Assembly: GCA_902494765.1 (NCBI GenBank)
Contig: CABUUK010000026.1
Coordinates: 1 to 29,650, forward strand
Length of the DNA stretch: 29,650 nt
Origin: an uncultured Collinsella sp.
Lineage (GTDB): Bacteria; Actinomycetota; Coriobacteriia; Coriobacteriales; Coriobacteriaceae
Reading direction: 5' to 3'
In this document: positions 16,868-24,150 of the stretch, piece after piece
Layout of the letters: every line of letters begins with the position of its first letter
Position numbering within the stretch: the first letter of the stretch is position 1
Notes under the pieces: model-generated
The model's input: the letters and a program-made list of their open reading frames with translations, nothing else
Told to the model about the DNA's origin: nothing
Database searches by the model: none
Program-made: the position numbers and the translations under genes

Positions 16868-16977
16868 CGACCACGCCTGCGCGCCCGCGTTCTCGTTTGG
16901 GCGCCGGTGCAATTGCCGTATCCGCCATCAACGTTTTACCCTAACGTCCCGAATCTTGGAGGTTCGAGAAACTCCCG

Positions 16978-18351
16978 ATGGACATAACCATCTCCCTTAT
17001 CACCACCCTCGTTTTGACCCTCATCAACGGCTACTTCTCTATGTCTGAGATGGCGCTCACCACGGCCAAACGCGCCGTGTTGGAGCACGAGGCCGAGGAA
17101 GGCGACAAGCGCGCCGAGCGTGCCATTAAGCTGGCTGCCAACTCCGACCAGCTGCTCGCCACCATCCAGGTTGCCATTACGCTCGTGGGCTTCGCCTCGT
17201 CCGCCGTCGCCTCGACGAGTCTGTCCGACCCGCTCGCCACGTGGCTCATGAGCTTTGGCATCGCGCCGCTCTCCGCCATCGCGCGCGGCCTGGCGCCGGT
17301 CATCATCACCGTCGCGGTCGCCTTCGTGTCCATCGTGATCGGCGAGCTCGTGCCCAAACGCATCGGCCTCGCTAACGCCGAGGGCGTATCCAAGCAGGTC
17401 GTGGGGCCGCTTTCCGTGTTCCAAAAGATCGCCCGCCCGCTCGTGTGGCTGACCGGTGCCTGCTCCGATGGCCTGGCCCGCATCCTGCGCATCAAGAGCG
17501 CCGACGACCGCCAAAACGTCTCGGAGGAAGAGATCAAGTACATGGTCTCGGAGCAGGACGACCTGCTCGACGAGGAAAAGCGCATGATCCACGAGATCTT
17601 CGACCTGGGCGACACCGTTGCCCGCGAGGTCATGGTGCCGCGCGTGGACACCACCATGTGCGAGGACGACGAGACGGTCGCCGACGTGCTGTCCACCATG
17701 CGCCAGACCGGCTTCAGCCGCATCCCCGTCTATCACGAGGATCCCGACAACGTCGCCGGCATTGCGCACATCAAGGACCTGATCCAACCTGCGCTCGACG
17801 GCAAGGGTGACCAGCCCATCGCCGGCTTTTTGCGCGACGCCACCTTTGTGCCCGACACCAAGGACATCCTGCCGCTACTGTCCGAGATGCAGACCTCGCA
17901 CGACCAGATCGTGGTGGTCGTGGACGAGTACGGCGGCACGGCCGGCATTATCACCATCGAGGATATCGTCGAGGAGATCGTCGGCGAGATCGAGGACGAG
18001 TTCGACCCCGACAACAAGTATCTCACGCGCCTTTCGCGCCGCGAGTGGCTCGTTGATGGGCGTTTTTCGTGCGATGACGCGATTGAGCTTGGTTGGCCGC
18101 TCGAGGAAAGCGATGATTATGAGACCATCGCCGGCTGGATTTTGGAGCTTTGCGACTCGGTGCCCGACATCGGAGAGGTGTTTGAGGTCGCGGGGTACAA
18201 GTTTAAAGTTCAGTCGATGCGTGGCCAGCGCATCTCGCTCATTCGCGTGATCGCTCCGGCCGAAACCGATAAGAAGGATTCCGAGTCTTCGGCAGAGAAG
18301 CCGGCGGCGTCGGGTGCGGGCTCTGTGGATCCGCACGATGGCGACGAGTAG
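16978..18351 (+). CDS. CNNM/CorC-family transporter-associated protein (DUF21, CBS pair, CorC_HlyC)
   Basis: The 457-residue protein has an N-terminal DUF21 membrane domain (about 1-190, four hydrophobic segments, IGELVPKRIGLANAE), a CBS pair (about 205-340, REVMVPRVDTTMCEDDETV and VVVDEYGGTAGIITIEDIVEEIVGEI) and a CorC_HlyC domain (about 350-435). The last 25 residues are a disordered acidic tail. Bacterial CNNM homologues such as CorC, MpfA and YhdP take part in magnesium export or protection. A second magnesium-related operon lies 4 kb downstream. The next gene follows after 24 nt with its own ribosome-binding site, so the two are probably co-transcribed. Confidence 0.93.
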   Translation: MDITISLITTLVLTLINGYFSMSEMALTTAKRAVLEHEAEEGDKRAERAIKLAANSDQLLATIQVAITLVGFASSAVASTSLSDPLATWLMSFGIAPLSAIARGLAPVIITVAVAFVSIVIGELVPKRIGLANAEGVSKQVVGPLSVFQKIARPLVWLTGACSDGLARILRIKSADDRQNVSEEEIKYMVSEQDDLLDEEKRMIHEIFDLGDTVAREVMVPRVDTTMCEDDETVADVLSTMRQTGFSRIPVYHEDPDNVAGIAHIKDLIQPALDGKGDQPIAGFLRDATFVPDTKDILPLLSEMQTSHDQIVVVVDEYGGTAGIITIEDIVEEIVGEIEDEFDPDNKYLTRLSRREWLVDGRFSCDDAIELGWPLEESDDYETIAGWILELCDSVPDIGEVFEVAGYKFKVQSMRGQRISLIRVIAPAETDKKDSESSAEKPAASGAGSVDPHDGDE

Positions 18352-18375
18352 GGCAAGGAAGAGTAGGGGAGAGTT

Positions 18376-19209
18376 ATGGCAGGCCTGTTCAACATCCTTA
18401 AGGTCACCGTCAGCGAGGACAAGATCTGCGCGCATGTGCTGGTGAACCCCGGCATGCCGCTCATGACCTCGGAGGATATCGAGGCCACGGCGCGCGTGTA
18501 TTACCTGGTGCCGGCGATTGCCAAGCACCTGTGCCTGGGTGATTCCGGTCGCGAGTTCCAGGACTGCATGGGCCAGACCGAGCTCTGCCACCTGCTGGAG
18601 CACGTGACGGTTGAGCTCATGAACGAGACCGGTCTTGCCGGTAGCATCTCGTGCGGCCGCACGCGCGTAAGCGAGCACGACGAGCGCGTCTTTGAGGTTG
18701 AGCTTTCGTGCCCCGATGACGCACTGGCCATTGGTGCGCTGTCGTCGGCCACCTTTATGATGGACTGGGCGTACCTGCACGCCGACCAGCCTGCCCCCGA
18801 CGTGGAAGGCACGGTCGCGGGTCTGCGCAACCTGGTGTTGGGCATGCGCGCCGAGGCCGAGGGCAAGGATCCTCACGAGGCCGTCGCCGCTGCGAACGGC
18901 GAAGATGCTGCCGAGGACGAGGGCGCTGACGAGGGCGATGTGCCGGTCGACGCCGAGCTCGTTGCCGATGCGACCGCCGAGCCCGTTCCCGCCGAGCCCC
19001 AGGGCGTCCCCAACTTTGACGACGAGCCCCAGGTGGCGATTGATACCGAGGGCGCGGTTGCCGAGAACCACGAGGCCTCCGCTGCCGTCTTTGGCGGTGC
19101 TGCGACGGTTCCGGCAGGACCTGCGCATGAGGGCGGCCTGCCGCTCGTGGACGGCGCCGGCGAGGACCCGGGTGCCACGGTGGCCATGCCGGCTATGCCC
19201 CAGGAGTAG
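18376..19209 (+). CDS. Stand-alone protein resembling the N-terminal domain of cyanophycin synthetase
   Basis: The 277-residue protein starts at the ATG at 18376 with AGGGGAG upstream. Residues 1-160 are well ordered. The segment TELCHLLEHVTVELMNETGL (68-87) and ISCGRTRVSEHDERVFEVEL (91-110) recall the HLxEHVALELQ and GRTR region of the N-terminal domain of cyanophycin synthetase. It includes an H72-x-x-E75-H76 motif like inverted zincins. The ATP-grasp and Mur-ligase domains of that enzyme are absent. Residues 160-277 are an Ala/Asp/Glu-rich, probably disordered tail. The assignment is by eye from remembered family motifs, so function is unknown; a small metal-dependent hydrolase or a binding domain is possible. 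Confidence 0.65.
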   Translation: MAGLFNILKVTVSEDKICAHVLVNPGMPLMTSEDIEATARVYYLVPAIAKHLCLGDSGREFQDCMGQTELCHLLEHVTVELMNETGLAGSISCGRTRVSEHDERVFEVELSCPDDALAIGALSSATFMMDWAYLHADQPAPDVEGTVAGLRNLVLGMRAEAEGKDPHEAVAAANGEDAAEDEGADEGDVPVDAELVADATAEPVPAEPQGVPNFDDEPQVAIDTEGAVAENHEASAAVFGGAATVPAGPAHEGGLPLVDGAGEDPGATVAMPAMPQE

Positions 19210-19288
19210 GCCTACGCGTTTATCACCATCACGTACCTGCGCCTTTGCCGTACGCAGATGAGCGGAGCGGCAAGTGATGCGCTGCGGG

Positions 19289-19294
19289 TATAAT
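19289..19294 (+). promoter_or_regulatory. Consensus -10 box of the YtxH/PRC operon
   Basis: A perfect TATAAT lies 51 bp before the start codon, without a recognisable -35. The leader can form a short hairpin (GTGGGCAC with GTGCCCGC) ending just before the Shine-Dalgarno sequence. Confidence 0.55.
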
Positions 19295-19345
19295 GGACAG
19301 CATTCAAACGGTGGGCACCGACGTGCCCGCAGGAGAGGAATGATC

Positions 19346-19735
19346 ATGGGTAAGACTTTCAGCTTTGTCTCCGGCGCACTTTTTGGTGCCGCTGCCGGCG
19401 CTATTGTCGGCGTTGCTCTGGCCCCGCGCTCGGGCGCCGAGACCCGCGCCATGGCTGCCGATATCGCCAACGACGCCTGGGACAATATGCGCGACACCTA
19501 CGAGCACAGCGCCGAGGAGGCCCGTGCTGCGGTGAATGACTTTGGCCCGATGGTCGACGCCAAGACCGACGACCTGCGCGCCAAGGTCGACCTGGCCCGC
19601 GAGCGCATGGACCAGCTGCGCGAGCAGCTCAACGACGCCATTTCGGGCGGCAACGTGACGCCTGCCGCCGACGTCGTGGTCGAGAACGCCGTCGAGGCTG
19701 ATACCGAGGCTGCGGAGCCCTCGACCGAGGCATAA
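19346..19735 (+). CDS. YtxH-like small membrane-associated protein
   Basis: The 129-residue protein starts at the second ATG (19346), seven bases after AGGAGAGG; the ATG at 19340 is too close to it. Residues 5-30 form a Gly/Ala-rich membrane helix ending in LAPRSGAETR, the hallmark of YtxH proteins. A long amphipathic helical region (40-105, possible coiled coil) and an acidic tail follow. YtxH proteins are general-stress and envelope-associated with no known reaction. The stop overlaps the next start as TAATG, so translation is coupled. Confidence 0.85.
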   Translation: MGKTFSFVSGALFGAAAGAIVGVALAPRSGAETRAMAADIANDAWDNMRDTYEHSAEEARAAVNDFGPMVDAKTDDLRAKVDLARERMDQLREQLNDAISGGNVTPAADVVVENAVEADTEAAEPSTEA

Positions 19736-20490
19736 TGCGCGCCGGGGATTTTGTCGGCGCCAAGATCTATCGCAAGCCTACTGAGGACAAACGTACCAAA
19801 AAGGACGGCACACCGCGCAGCCCTAAAAAGCTCGGAAAGATTCACTTTCCGGTCTTTACCCCGGGCGGTACGCGCGTGGTCGGCTTTATGGTCCGCCAGT
19901 CCGATATCGCGGGTATGATCGAGCGTCCCGACCGATTCGTAGCGCTCGACGCCATTGGTGTCTACGAGGGCGCCATCGCGGTTGACGACGTCAAGGGCAC
20001 CTACGATACCGCTGCGGCCAAGCGCCTCGACATCAACCTGGACGATTGCATCATCTGGGTCGGTATGGACGTGCGCACGGAATCGGGCGACGTCGTGGGC
20101 TATTGCTCGGACGTTGAGTTCAAGCCGCGCTCGGGCATCGTGCAGGCATTCTATGTGACCGCCGGTGCTGCTTCGAGTGTTTTGGTTGGTGACACGCAGG
20201 TGCCGCCGACGATGCTGCGCGGCTACGAGAACGGCGCGATGGTCGTCTCGGACGAGGTCAAGTCGCTCGGGTATTCGGGCGGTGCGGCTGCCAAGGCCGC
20301 CGAGGCCAGCGTCGTGGTGGGCGACAAGGTCAAAAAGGGCGCCAAGGTGCTCGACGACAAGGGATCGGTTGCCGTGGACAAGGGCAGTCGCGCACTGGGC
20401 AAGCAGCTCGGCAAGACGCGCGGCATGTTCAAGGCCTTTAAGGACGAATACCAAAAGGCGAGCGGAGGCTCGTCAAAAGCTACAAAATAG
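19735..20490 (+). CDS. PRC-barrel-like protein with basic C-terminal tail
   Basis: The 251-residue protein shares one base with the upstream stop (TAATG). Residues 1-90 (GKIHFPVFTPGGTRVVGFMVRQSD) and 95-165 (DVRTESGDVVGYCSDVEFKP) look like two PRC-barrel repeats, small beta barrels found in RimM, photosynthetic reaction centres and actinobacterial membrane-associated proteins. The last 80 residues are rich in Lys, Ala and Gly and helical. There are no membrane segments. The pairing with a YtxH protein suggests an envelope-associated complex. The MgtE-like protein at 22298 also starts with PRC-like sequence. Confidence 0.7.
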   Translation: MRAGDFVGAKIYRKPTEDKRTKKDGTPRSPKKLGKIHFPVFTPGGTRVVGFMVRQSDIAGMIERPDRFVALDAIGVYEGAIAVDDVKGTYDTAAAKRLDINLDDCIIWVGMDVRTESGDVVGYCSDVEFKPRSGIVQAFYVTAGAASSVLVGDTQVPPTMLRGYENGAMVVSDEVKSLGYSGGAAAKAAEASVVVGDKVKKGAKVLDDKGSVAVDKGSRALGKQLGKTRGMFKAFKDEYQKASGGSSKATK

Positions 20491-20511
20491 CGACGTACCA
20501 AATGATGGGAG

Positions 20512-20541
20512 GCAAGCCGGAGACCTGTTGCTCCGGCTTGC
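20512..20541 (+). terminator. Terminator after the PRC-barrel gene
   Basis: A perfect 11-bp stem (20512-20522 with 20531-20541) and an 8-nt loop are followed by TGTGTTT. It sits 21 bp before the next start codon, so it could also act as a leader attenuator for that gene. Confidence 0.65.
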
Positions 20542-20562
20542 TGTGTTTATGGGGGAGGGCAC

Positions 20563-21969
20563 ATGCGCCAAAACGGATCCAACTTAAACGGGCGTTCGGG
20601 TGCGCGTCCGACGGCGCGCCGCGACCTGGGGCAGCTGCCCAGCGGTCAGTGCAAGCGTCACCGTAAGCCCGGCGCGATGTATCTCAACCATAGCCGCGGC
20701 TTTAGCGACCGCAGTGCGCGCATCGGCAACAGCCGTACGCCCCGTCGTTCGTCTCGCCTGCCCTACGCGCTCATCGCCGTGGGTTGCGCGCTCGTGCTGT
20801 TTATCGCTGCCGTCGTGGGCTACGTCAACCGCAGTGTGGACGTGGAGCTCAACGGCCAGAAGACCGCGGTGCGTGTGGGCTCTACGCTGCAGAATCTCAT
20901 CGACGACCAGGAGTTGACTGACACCTACGACGCAGGCGACCTGCTGGCCGTCGATGACAGCGTGCTCAAGCGCCATGGGGGCGAAAAGCTGTCGGTGAAG
21001 GTCGACGGCAAGCGCGTGAAGCAGGGCAAATGGGATAGCCGCGAACTCGAGGGCGGCGAGAAGGTGACGGTCAAGGATGGCCGTAATACTTACGAGAAGC
21101 ACGAGGTTCAGGCTACGGTTATCGAGCCCAAGCTCAAGGTCGAGGGCACGGGCGCTATCGAGTATGTGCAGACATGGGGTGTCCAGGGCCGATCCGAGGT
21201 GTGGGTTGGTGAGCAGTCAGGCAAGACGCAAGACCGCGGCGAGGTTGTGCCCGCCACCGATTGCGTTGTTGCGTGCGCCAGCGTGGCGCCCAAGGGCAAC
21301 AAAAAGTACGTGGCACTGACGTTTGACGAGGGTCCGAGCGGCGCCACCAAACAGATCTTGCAGGTGCTCAAGGAAAAGGGCGTCACCGCGACGTTCTTCC
21401 TTTCGGGCGATGCGGCCGAGGCCTCGCCTGCCACGGCCAAGGCGATTGTCGACGCCGGGTGCGAGATCGGATCCAACAGCTACAGCGACGATTCGCTCAA
21501 GGGTCAGGACCGTGAGGCGGTACGCGAACAGATCACGAAAGGCACCGATGCGATTAAGTCGGCGACCGGCGTGAAGACGATGCTGCTGCGTGCTCCCTAC
21601 GCTGCCTTTGACGAACAAAACTGGATTGATGCGATGGACCTGGTCTCCGCCGTGGTCTCGTGGAATATTGACTCGGGCGACTGGCTGCTCAACGGTGCCG
21701 ACGAGCAGGTCTCGACGGTGCTCGATTCGGTGACGCCGGGCAATATCGTGCTGCTCACCGATAGAGACGAATGCGCCGAGCAGACGCTCGAGGCGCTGCC
21801 GCAGATTATCGACGGCCTCATTGCCGACGGCTACAAGATCGTGACGCTCAGCGACCTGGTCAAGACGGACACGTCGCTGAGCAAAAAGCTCACCTCGCTG
21901 ACGAAGGTCACCATGCCCAAGAACGCCGTGTTCCCCCAACTTGCCGAGGACGACGACACCACAGAGTAG
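20563..21969 (+). CDS. Membrane-anchored NodB-fold protein with degenerate metal site
   Basis: The 468-residue protein starts at the ATG at 20563 after GGGGGAGGG. It has a basic cytoplasmic N-terminus (1-66), one membrane helix (68-88), a beta-rich outer region (90-240) with two ubiquitin-like VxVxG(Q/K) segments, and a polysaccharide-deacetylase (NodB) domain (248-435). NodB motifs: motif 1 is TFDEGPS (D255 kept, second Asp replaced by E256); motif 2, normally HxxxH, is N305-S-Y-S-D309, so both metal-binding His are lost; motif 3 R343-x-P-Y and motif 4 D370-x-x-D373-W are kept; motif 5 has T399-D400 in place of His-Asp. Classic zinc-dependent deacetylation is therefore doubtful. The fold may bind glycan without cutting or use an altered site. 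Confidence 0.85.
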   Translation: MRQNGSNLNGRSGARPTARRDLGQLPSGQCKRHRKPGAMYLNHSRGFSDRSARIGNSRTPRRSSRLPYALIAVGCALVLFIAAVVGYVNRSVDVELNGQKTAVRVGSTLQNLIDDQELTDTYDAGDLLAVDDSVLKRHGGEKLSVKVDGKRVKQGKWDSRELEGGEKVTVKDGRNTYEKHEVQATVIEPKLKVEGTGAIEYVQTWGVQGRSEVWVGEQSGKTQDRGEVVPATDCVVACASVAPKGNKKYVALTFDEGPSGATKQILQVLKEKGVTATFFLSGDAAEASPATAKAIVDAGCEIGSNSYSDDSLKGQDREAVREQITKGTDAIKSATGVKTMLLRAPYAAFDEQNWIDAMDLVSAVVSWNIDSGDWLLNGADEQVSTVLDSVTPGNIVLLTDRDECAEQTLEALPQIIDGLIADGYKIVTLSDLVKTDTSLSKKLTSLTKVTMPKNAVFPQLAEDDDTTE

Positions 21970-21978
21970 TCATTGGGT

Positions 21979-22005
21979 AGTCGTTTAAGAACGTCCCCAA
22001 CGGCT
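21979..22005 (+). repeat. GTCCCC hairpin-family copy
   Basis: The arms AGTCGTT and AACGGCT (one wobble) enclose the 13-nt loop TAAGAACGTCCCC. It begins nine bases after the NodB-like gene's stop codon. Confidence 0.65.
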
Positions 22006-22081
22006 ATGTCACGGATGCGTCAGCGTTTGGTATGCCTGCAATGTGCAGCGCATAAATTCGATGCCGCAGGGCGATGCTGAT

Positions 22082-22089
22082 GCTATAGT
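22082..22089 (+). promoter_or_regulatory. Extended -10 promoter of the MgtE-like/NRMT operon
   Basis: TGCTATAGT has the TG-n- extension before TATAGT (22084-22089), with no -35 needed. Transcription would start near 22096, about ten bases before the first stem of the structured leader. Confidence 0.5.
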
Positions 22090-22095
22090 TACTGC

Positions 22096-22297
22096 GGTTA
22101 ATGAGGGTCAAGAGAAAGGTTACAGGTGAAATCCAAACCTCGACCATACAGTCGATGACCCCGTGCAGGTGCTTTTTGCGCATGCACGGGGTGTAAGCGT
22201 CGAGCGGCGTGCCGCCCGCGCATGCGTATACATATCCAGAAGCCCCCGGACGCCGCACGCGCGGCCGCGTCCGGGGGAATAATGATGGGGAGCACCA
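22096..22297 (+). ncRNA. Structured leader RNA, candidate riboswitch of unassigned class
   Basis: A three-way junction can be drawn: outer stem GGGTCA/TGACCC (22105-22110 with 22156-22161); arm 1 AGGTT/AACCT (22117-22121 with 22136-22140) with a 14-nt loop holding GGTGAAATCC; arm 2 TCGAC/GTCGA (22140-22144 with 22151-22155). Next comes a 9-bp stem CCCCGTGCA/TGCACGGGG that shares its first C residues with the outer stem, so the two could compete. The leader ends with a strong 11-bp hairpin just before the ribosome-binding site. The position before a magnesium-transport-like operon points to metal control. I could not match it to the M-box or another class. Confidence 0.5.
22243..22277 (+). terminator. 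Strong leader hairpin before the MgtE-like gene
   Basis: A perfect 11-bp stem (22243-22253 with 22267-22277) with further pairing possible in the loop. It is followed by AATAAT and then the GATGGGGAG ribosome-binding site. With no T tract it is more likely to act on translation or Rho access than as a classic intrinsic terminator. Confidence 0.55.
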
Positions 22298-24142
22298 TTG
22301 AATTATCTGAGTGAGATGCTCAAATTGCCGGTCTTGGACGTCGACGGCGAAAAGCTCGGCGTGGTCAACGATTTTGGCATTGCTACCGGCGAAGTTTTTC
22401 CGCACGTGACGTCGCTCGCGTTCCGCGGCCCCGGCAAGACGCCGTTTATGATCAGCTGGCGCAAATGGGTCGATCGTATCGACGAGACGGGTGTACACCT
22501 TAAGACGTCGGCCACCGAAATCCGTTTTTCGTACCTGCAGCCGACCGAACTCTTGCTTGCCCGCGACGTGCTCAACAAGCAGATCGTCGACACGCAGGGC
22601 ATGAAGGTCGTGCGTGTAAACGACATCAAGTTTTCCATGTCGGGCGAAAATCAGCTGCGTCTGCTGGGCGCCGAGGTCGGTGCCCGCGGTCTGCTACGCG
22701 CCATCAGCCCCGCGCTCGAGCATATCGTCGAAGGCTTTATGAAGCACCTGGGCAAGCCGCTCAGTGAGGACATCATCGCTTGGTCCTACATGGACCTGCT
22801 CGACCGCTCGACCAAGAACATTCAACTCTCGGTGTCGCACAAGACGCTTGGCGAGCTGCATCCTGCCGACATCGCCGACATTATCGAGCAGCTCGACCCG
22901 CGCCTACGTGCGCAGGTGTTTGCGCAGCTCGATACTGCCCAGGCCGCCGAGGCCATCTCGGAGTTCGATGACGACGAGCTTATGACCGAGATGCTCGAGG
23001 GCCTGTCCGACACGGACGCATCGTCGATGCTGGCCATGATGGACCCGGACGATGCAGCTGACCTGATCGACGAGCTCGATTACGAGAAGGCCGAGAAGCT
23101 CCTGCGCCTGATGGGCGTCAAGGAGGAGAAGGCGATTCGTAACCTGCTGGGGTATGAGGACAACACCGCCGGCCGCATCATGACCTCGGAGTTTGTCTCC
23201 CTGCCCGCCACGGCAACGGTCGGTGACGCCATCGAGGCGATTCGCGAGCTCGACGAGGACTTCGAGAGCGTCTACTACGTCTATACCGAGGATCCGAGCG
23301 GCATGCTGACGGGCGTGCTTTCGCTGCGCACGCTGATCGTAGCTGACCGCGATGCCACGCTGGGACAGCTGGCCTATCGCGACCTGGTCTATGTGTCGCC
23401 CGACGAGGACCAGGAAGACGTGACGGACGAGATGACCAAGTACGACCTGGTTGCCATCCCTGTCTGCGACGAGAACCGCCACATCCTAGGTATCGTGACC
23501 TTCGATGACGCCATGGACGTTATCGCCGAGGAGCACCAGGAGGACCTGCAGATCGCCGGTGTCGGCTCGGGCGATAGCGCGTCGGACGACTCGACGAACG
23601 TGCTCAGCTGGTTTGTGCATCGCCAGTACTGGGTTGTCGTGTGGGGCATTGCCTCGTGCATCATGGCAACGGTGCTGGGGACGGCGCTCGGCTCCGCGCA
23701 TCTGGTGGTGTTCCCCATGTGCGCCATGCCACTCGTGCTGCTGGCGGCCTCGCGCATGGTGTCGTTCGTCAAGAACTACTTCCTGGAGTATGACGGTCAC
23801 GACGACGAGCCCAAGCCGTATCTGGGGTTCTTCTTCCAGAGCACGGGCATGGGCCTGATTCTGTCACTCGTGACCTACCTGTGCGCCCAGCTGGTGCGCA
23901 CCGCTGCGTTCCCCGATGCGCCCATGTTTGAGGAGCAACTCTTTACCGGGTGCTTTAATATCGCTGCCATCATTTGCCTAGTTGGCAACATGAGCGCCGT
24001 GATTTACCTGATGGTGCTGTTCTGGCGTGACGAGCATGACCTCAACACGTCGGGCACCGCCATGAACGTTGTTGCCGTCATGATCTCGTGCGTGGCGTAC
24101 TGCGCCGCTGCGGTGCTGCTCGCCATGTCGGTCATGGGCTAG
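22298..24142 (+). CDS. MgtE-like regulatory protein: PRC-like, MgtE_N and CBS domains on a non-MgtE membrane domain
   Basis: The 614-residue protein starts at TTG (22298), placed by GGGGAG five bases upstream. Residues 1-145 hold two PRC-barrel-like halves. MgtE_N helical superhelix repeats follow (about 181-280, LHPADIADIIEQLDP, MDPDDAADLIDEL), then a CBS pair (about 293-410, GRIMTSEFVSLPATATV, VAIPVCDENRHILGIVTFDD). About five membrane helices (443-612) end the protein. The conserved MgtE pore motif with GGNAGTQ is absent, so it may not conduct magnesium itself. It is followed 8 nt later by an NRMT transporter gene, and may be that transporter's magnesium-sensing partner. The acidic MgtE_N and CBS surfaces are where Mg2+ binds in true MgtE. 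Confidence 0.85.
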   Translation: MNYLSEMLKLPVLDVDGEKLGVVNDFGIATGEVFPHVTSLAFRGPGKTPFMISWRKWVDRIDETGVHLKTSATEIRFSYLQPTELLLARDVLNKQIVDTQGMKVVRVNDIKFSMSGENQLRLLGAEVGARGLLRAISPALEHIVEGFMKHLGKPLSEDIIAWSYMDLLDRSTKNIQLSVSHKTLGELHPADIADIIEQLDPRLRAQVFAQLDTAQAAEAISEFDDDELMTEMLEGLSDTDASSMLAMMDPDDAADLIDELDYEKAEKLLRLMGVKEEKAIRNLLGYEDNTAGRIMTSEFVSLPATATVGDAIEAIRELDEDFESVYYVYTEDPSGMLTGVLSLRTLIVADRDATLGQLAYRDLVYVSPDEDQEDVTDEMTKYDLVAIPVCDENRHILGIVTFDDAMDVIAEEHQEDLQIAGVGSGDSASDDSTNVLSWFVHRQYWVVVWGIASCIMATVLGTALGSAHLVVFPMCAMPLVLLAASRMVSFVKNYFLEYDGHDDEPKPYLGFFFQSTGMGLILSLVTYLCAQLVRTAAFPDAPMFEEQLFTGCFNIAAIICLVGNMSAVIYLMVLFWRDEHDLNTSGTAMNVVAVMISCVAYCAAAVLLAMSVMG

Positions 24143-24150
24143 GTGGTCGC

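Noticed and set aside
22006..22297. M-box magnesium riboswitch before the MgtE-like gene
   Set aside because: Short stretches such as GGGTCAA-AGAAA and CCATACAGT recall the M-box as remembered, but the conserved GTTAGGTGAGGCTCC start and the core layout are absent. It is reported only as an unassigned structured leader.
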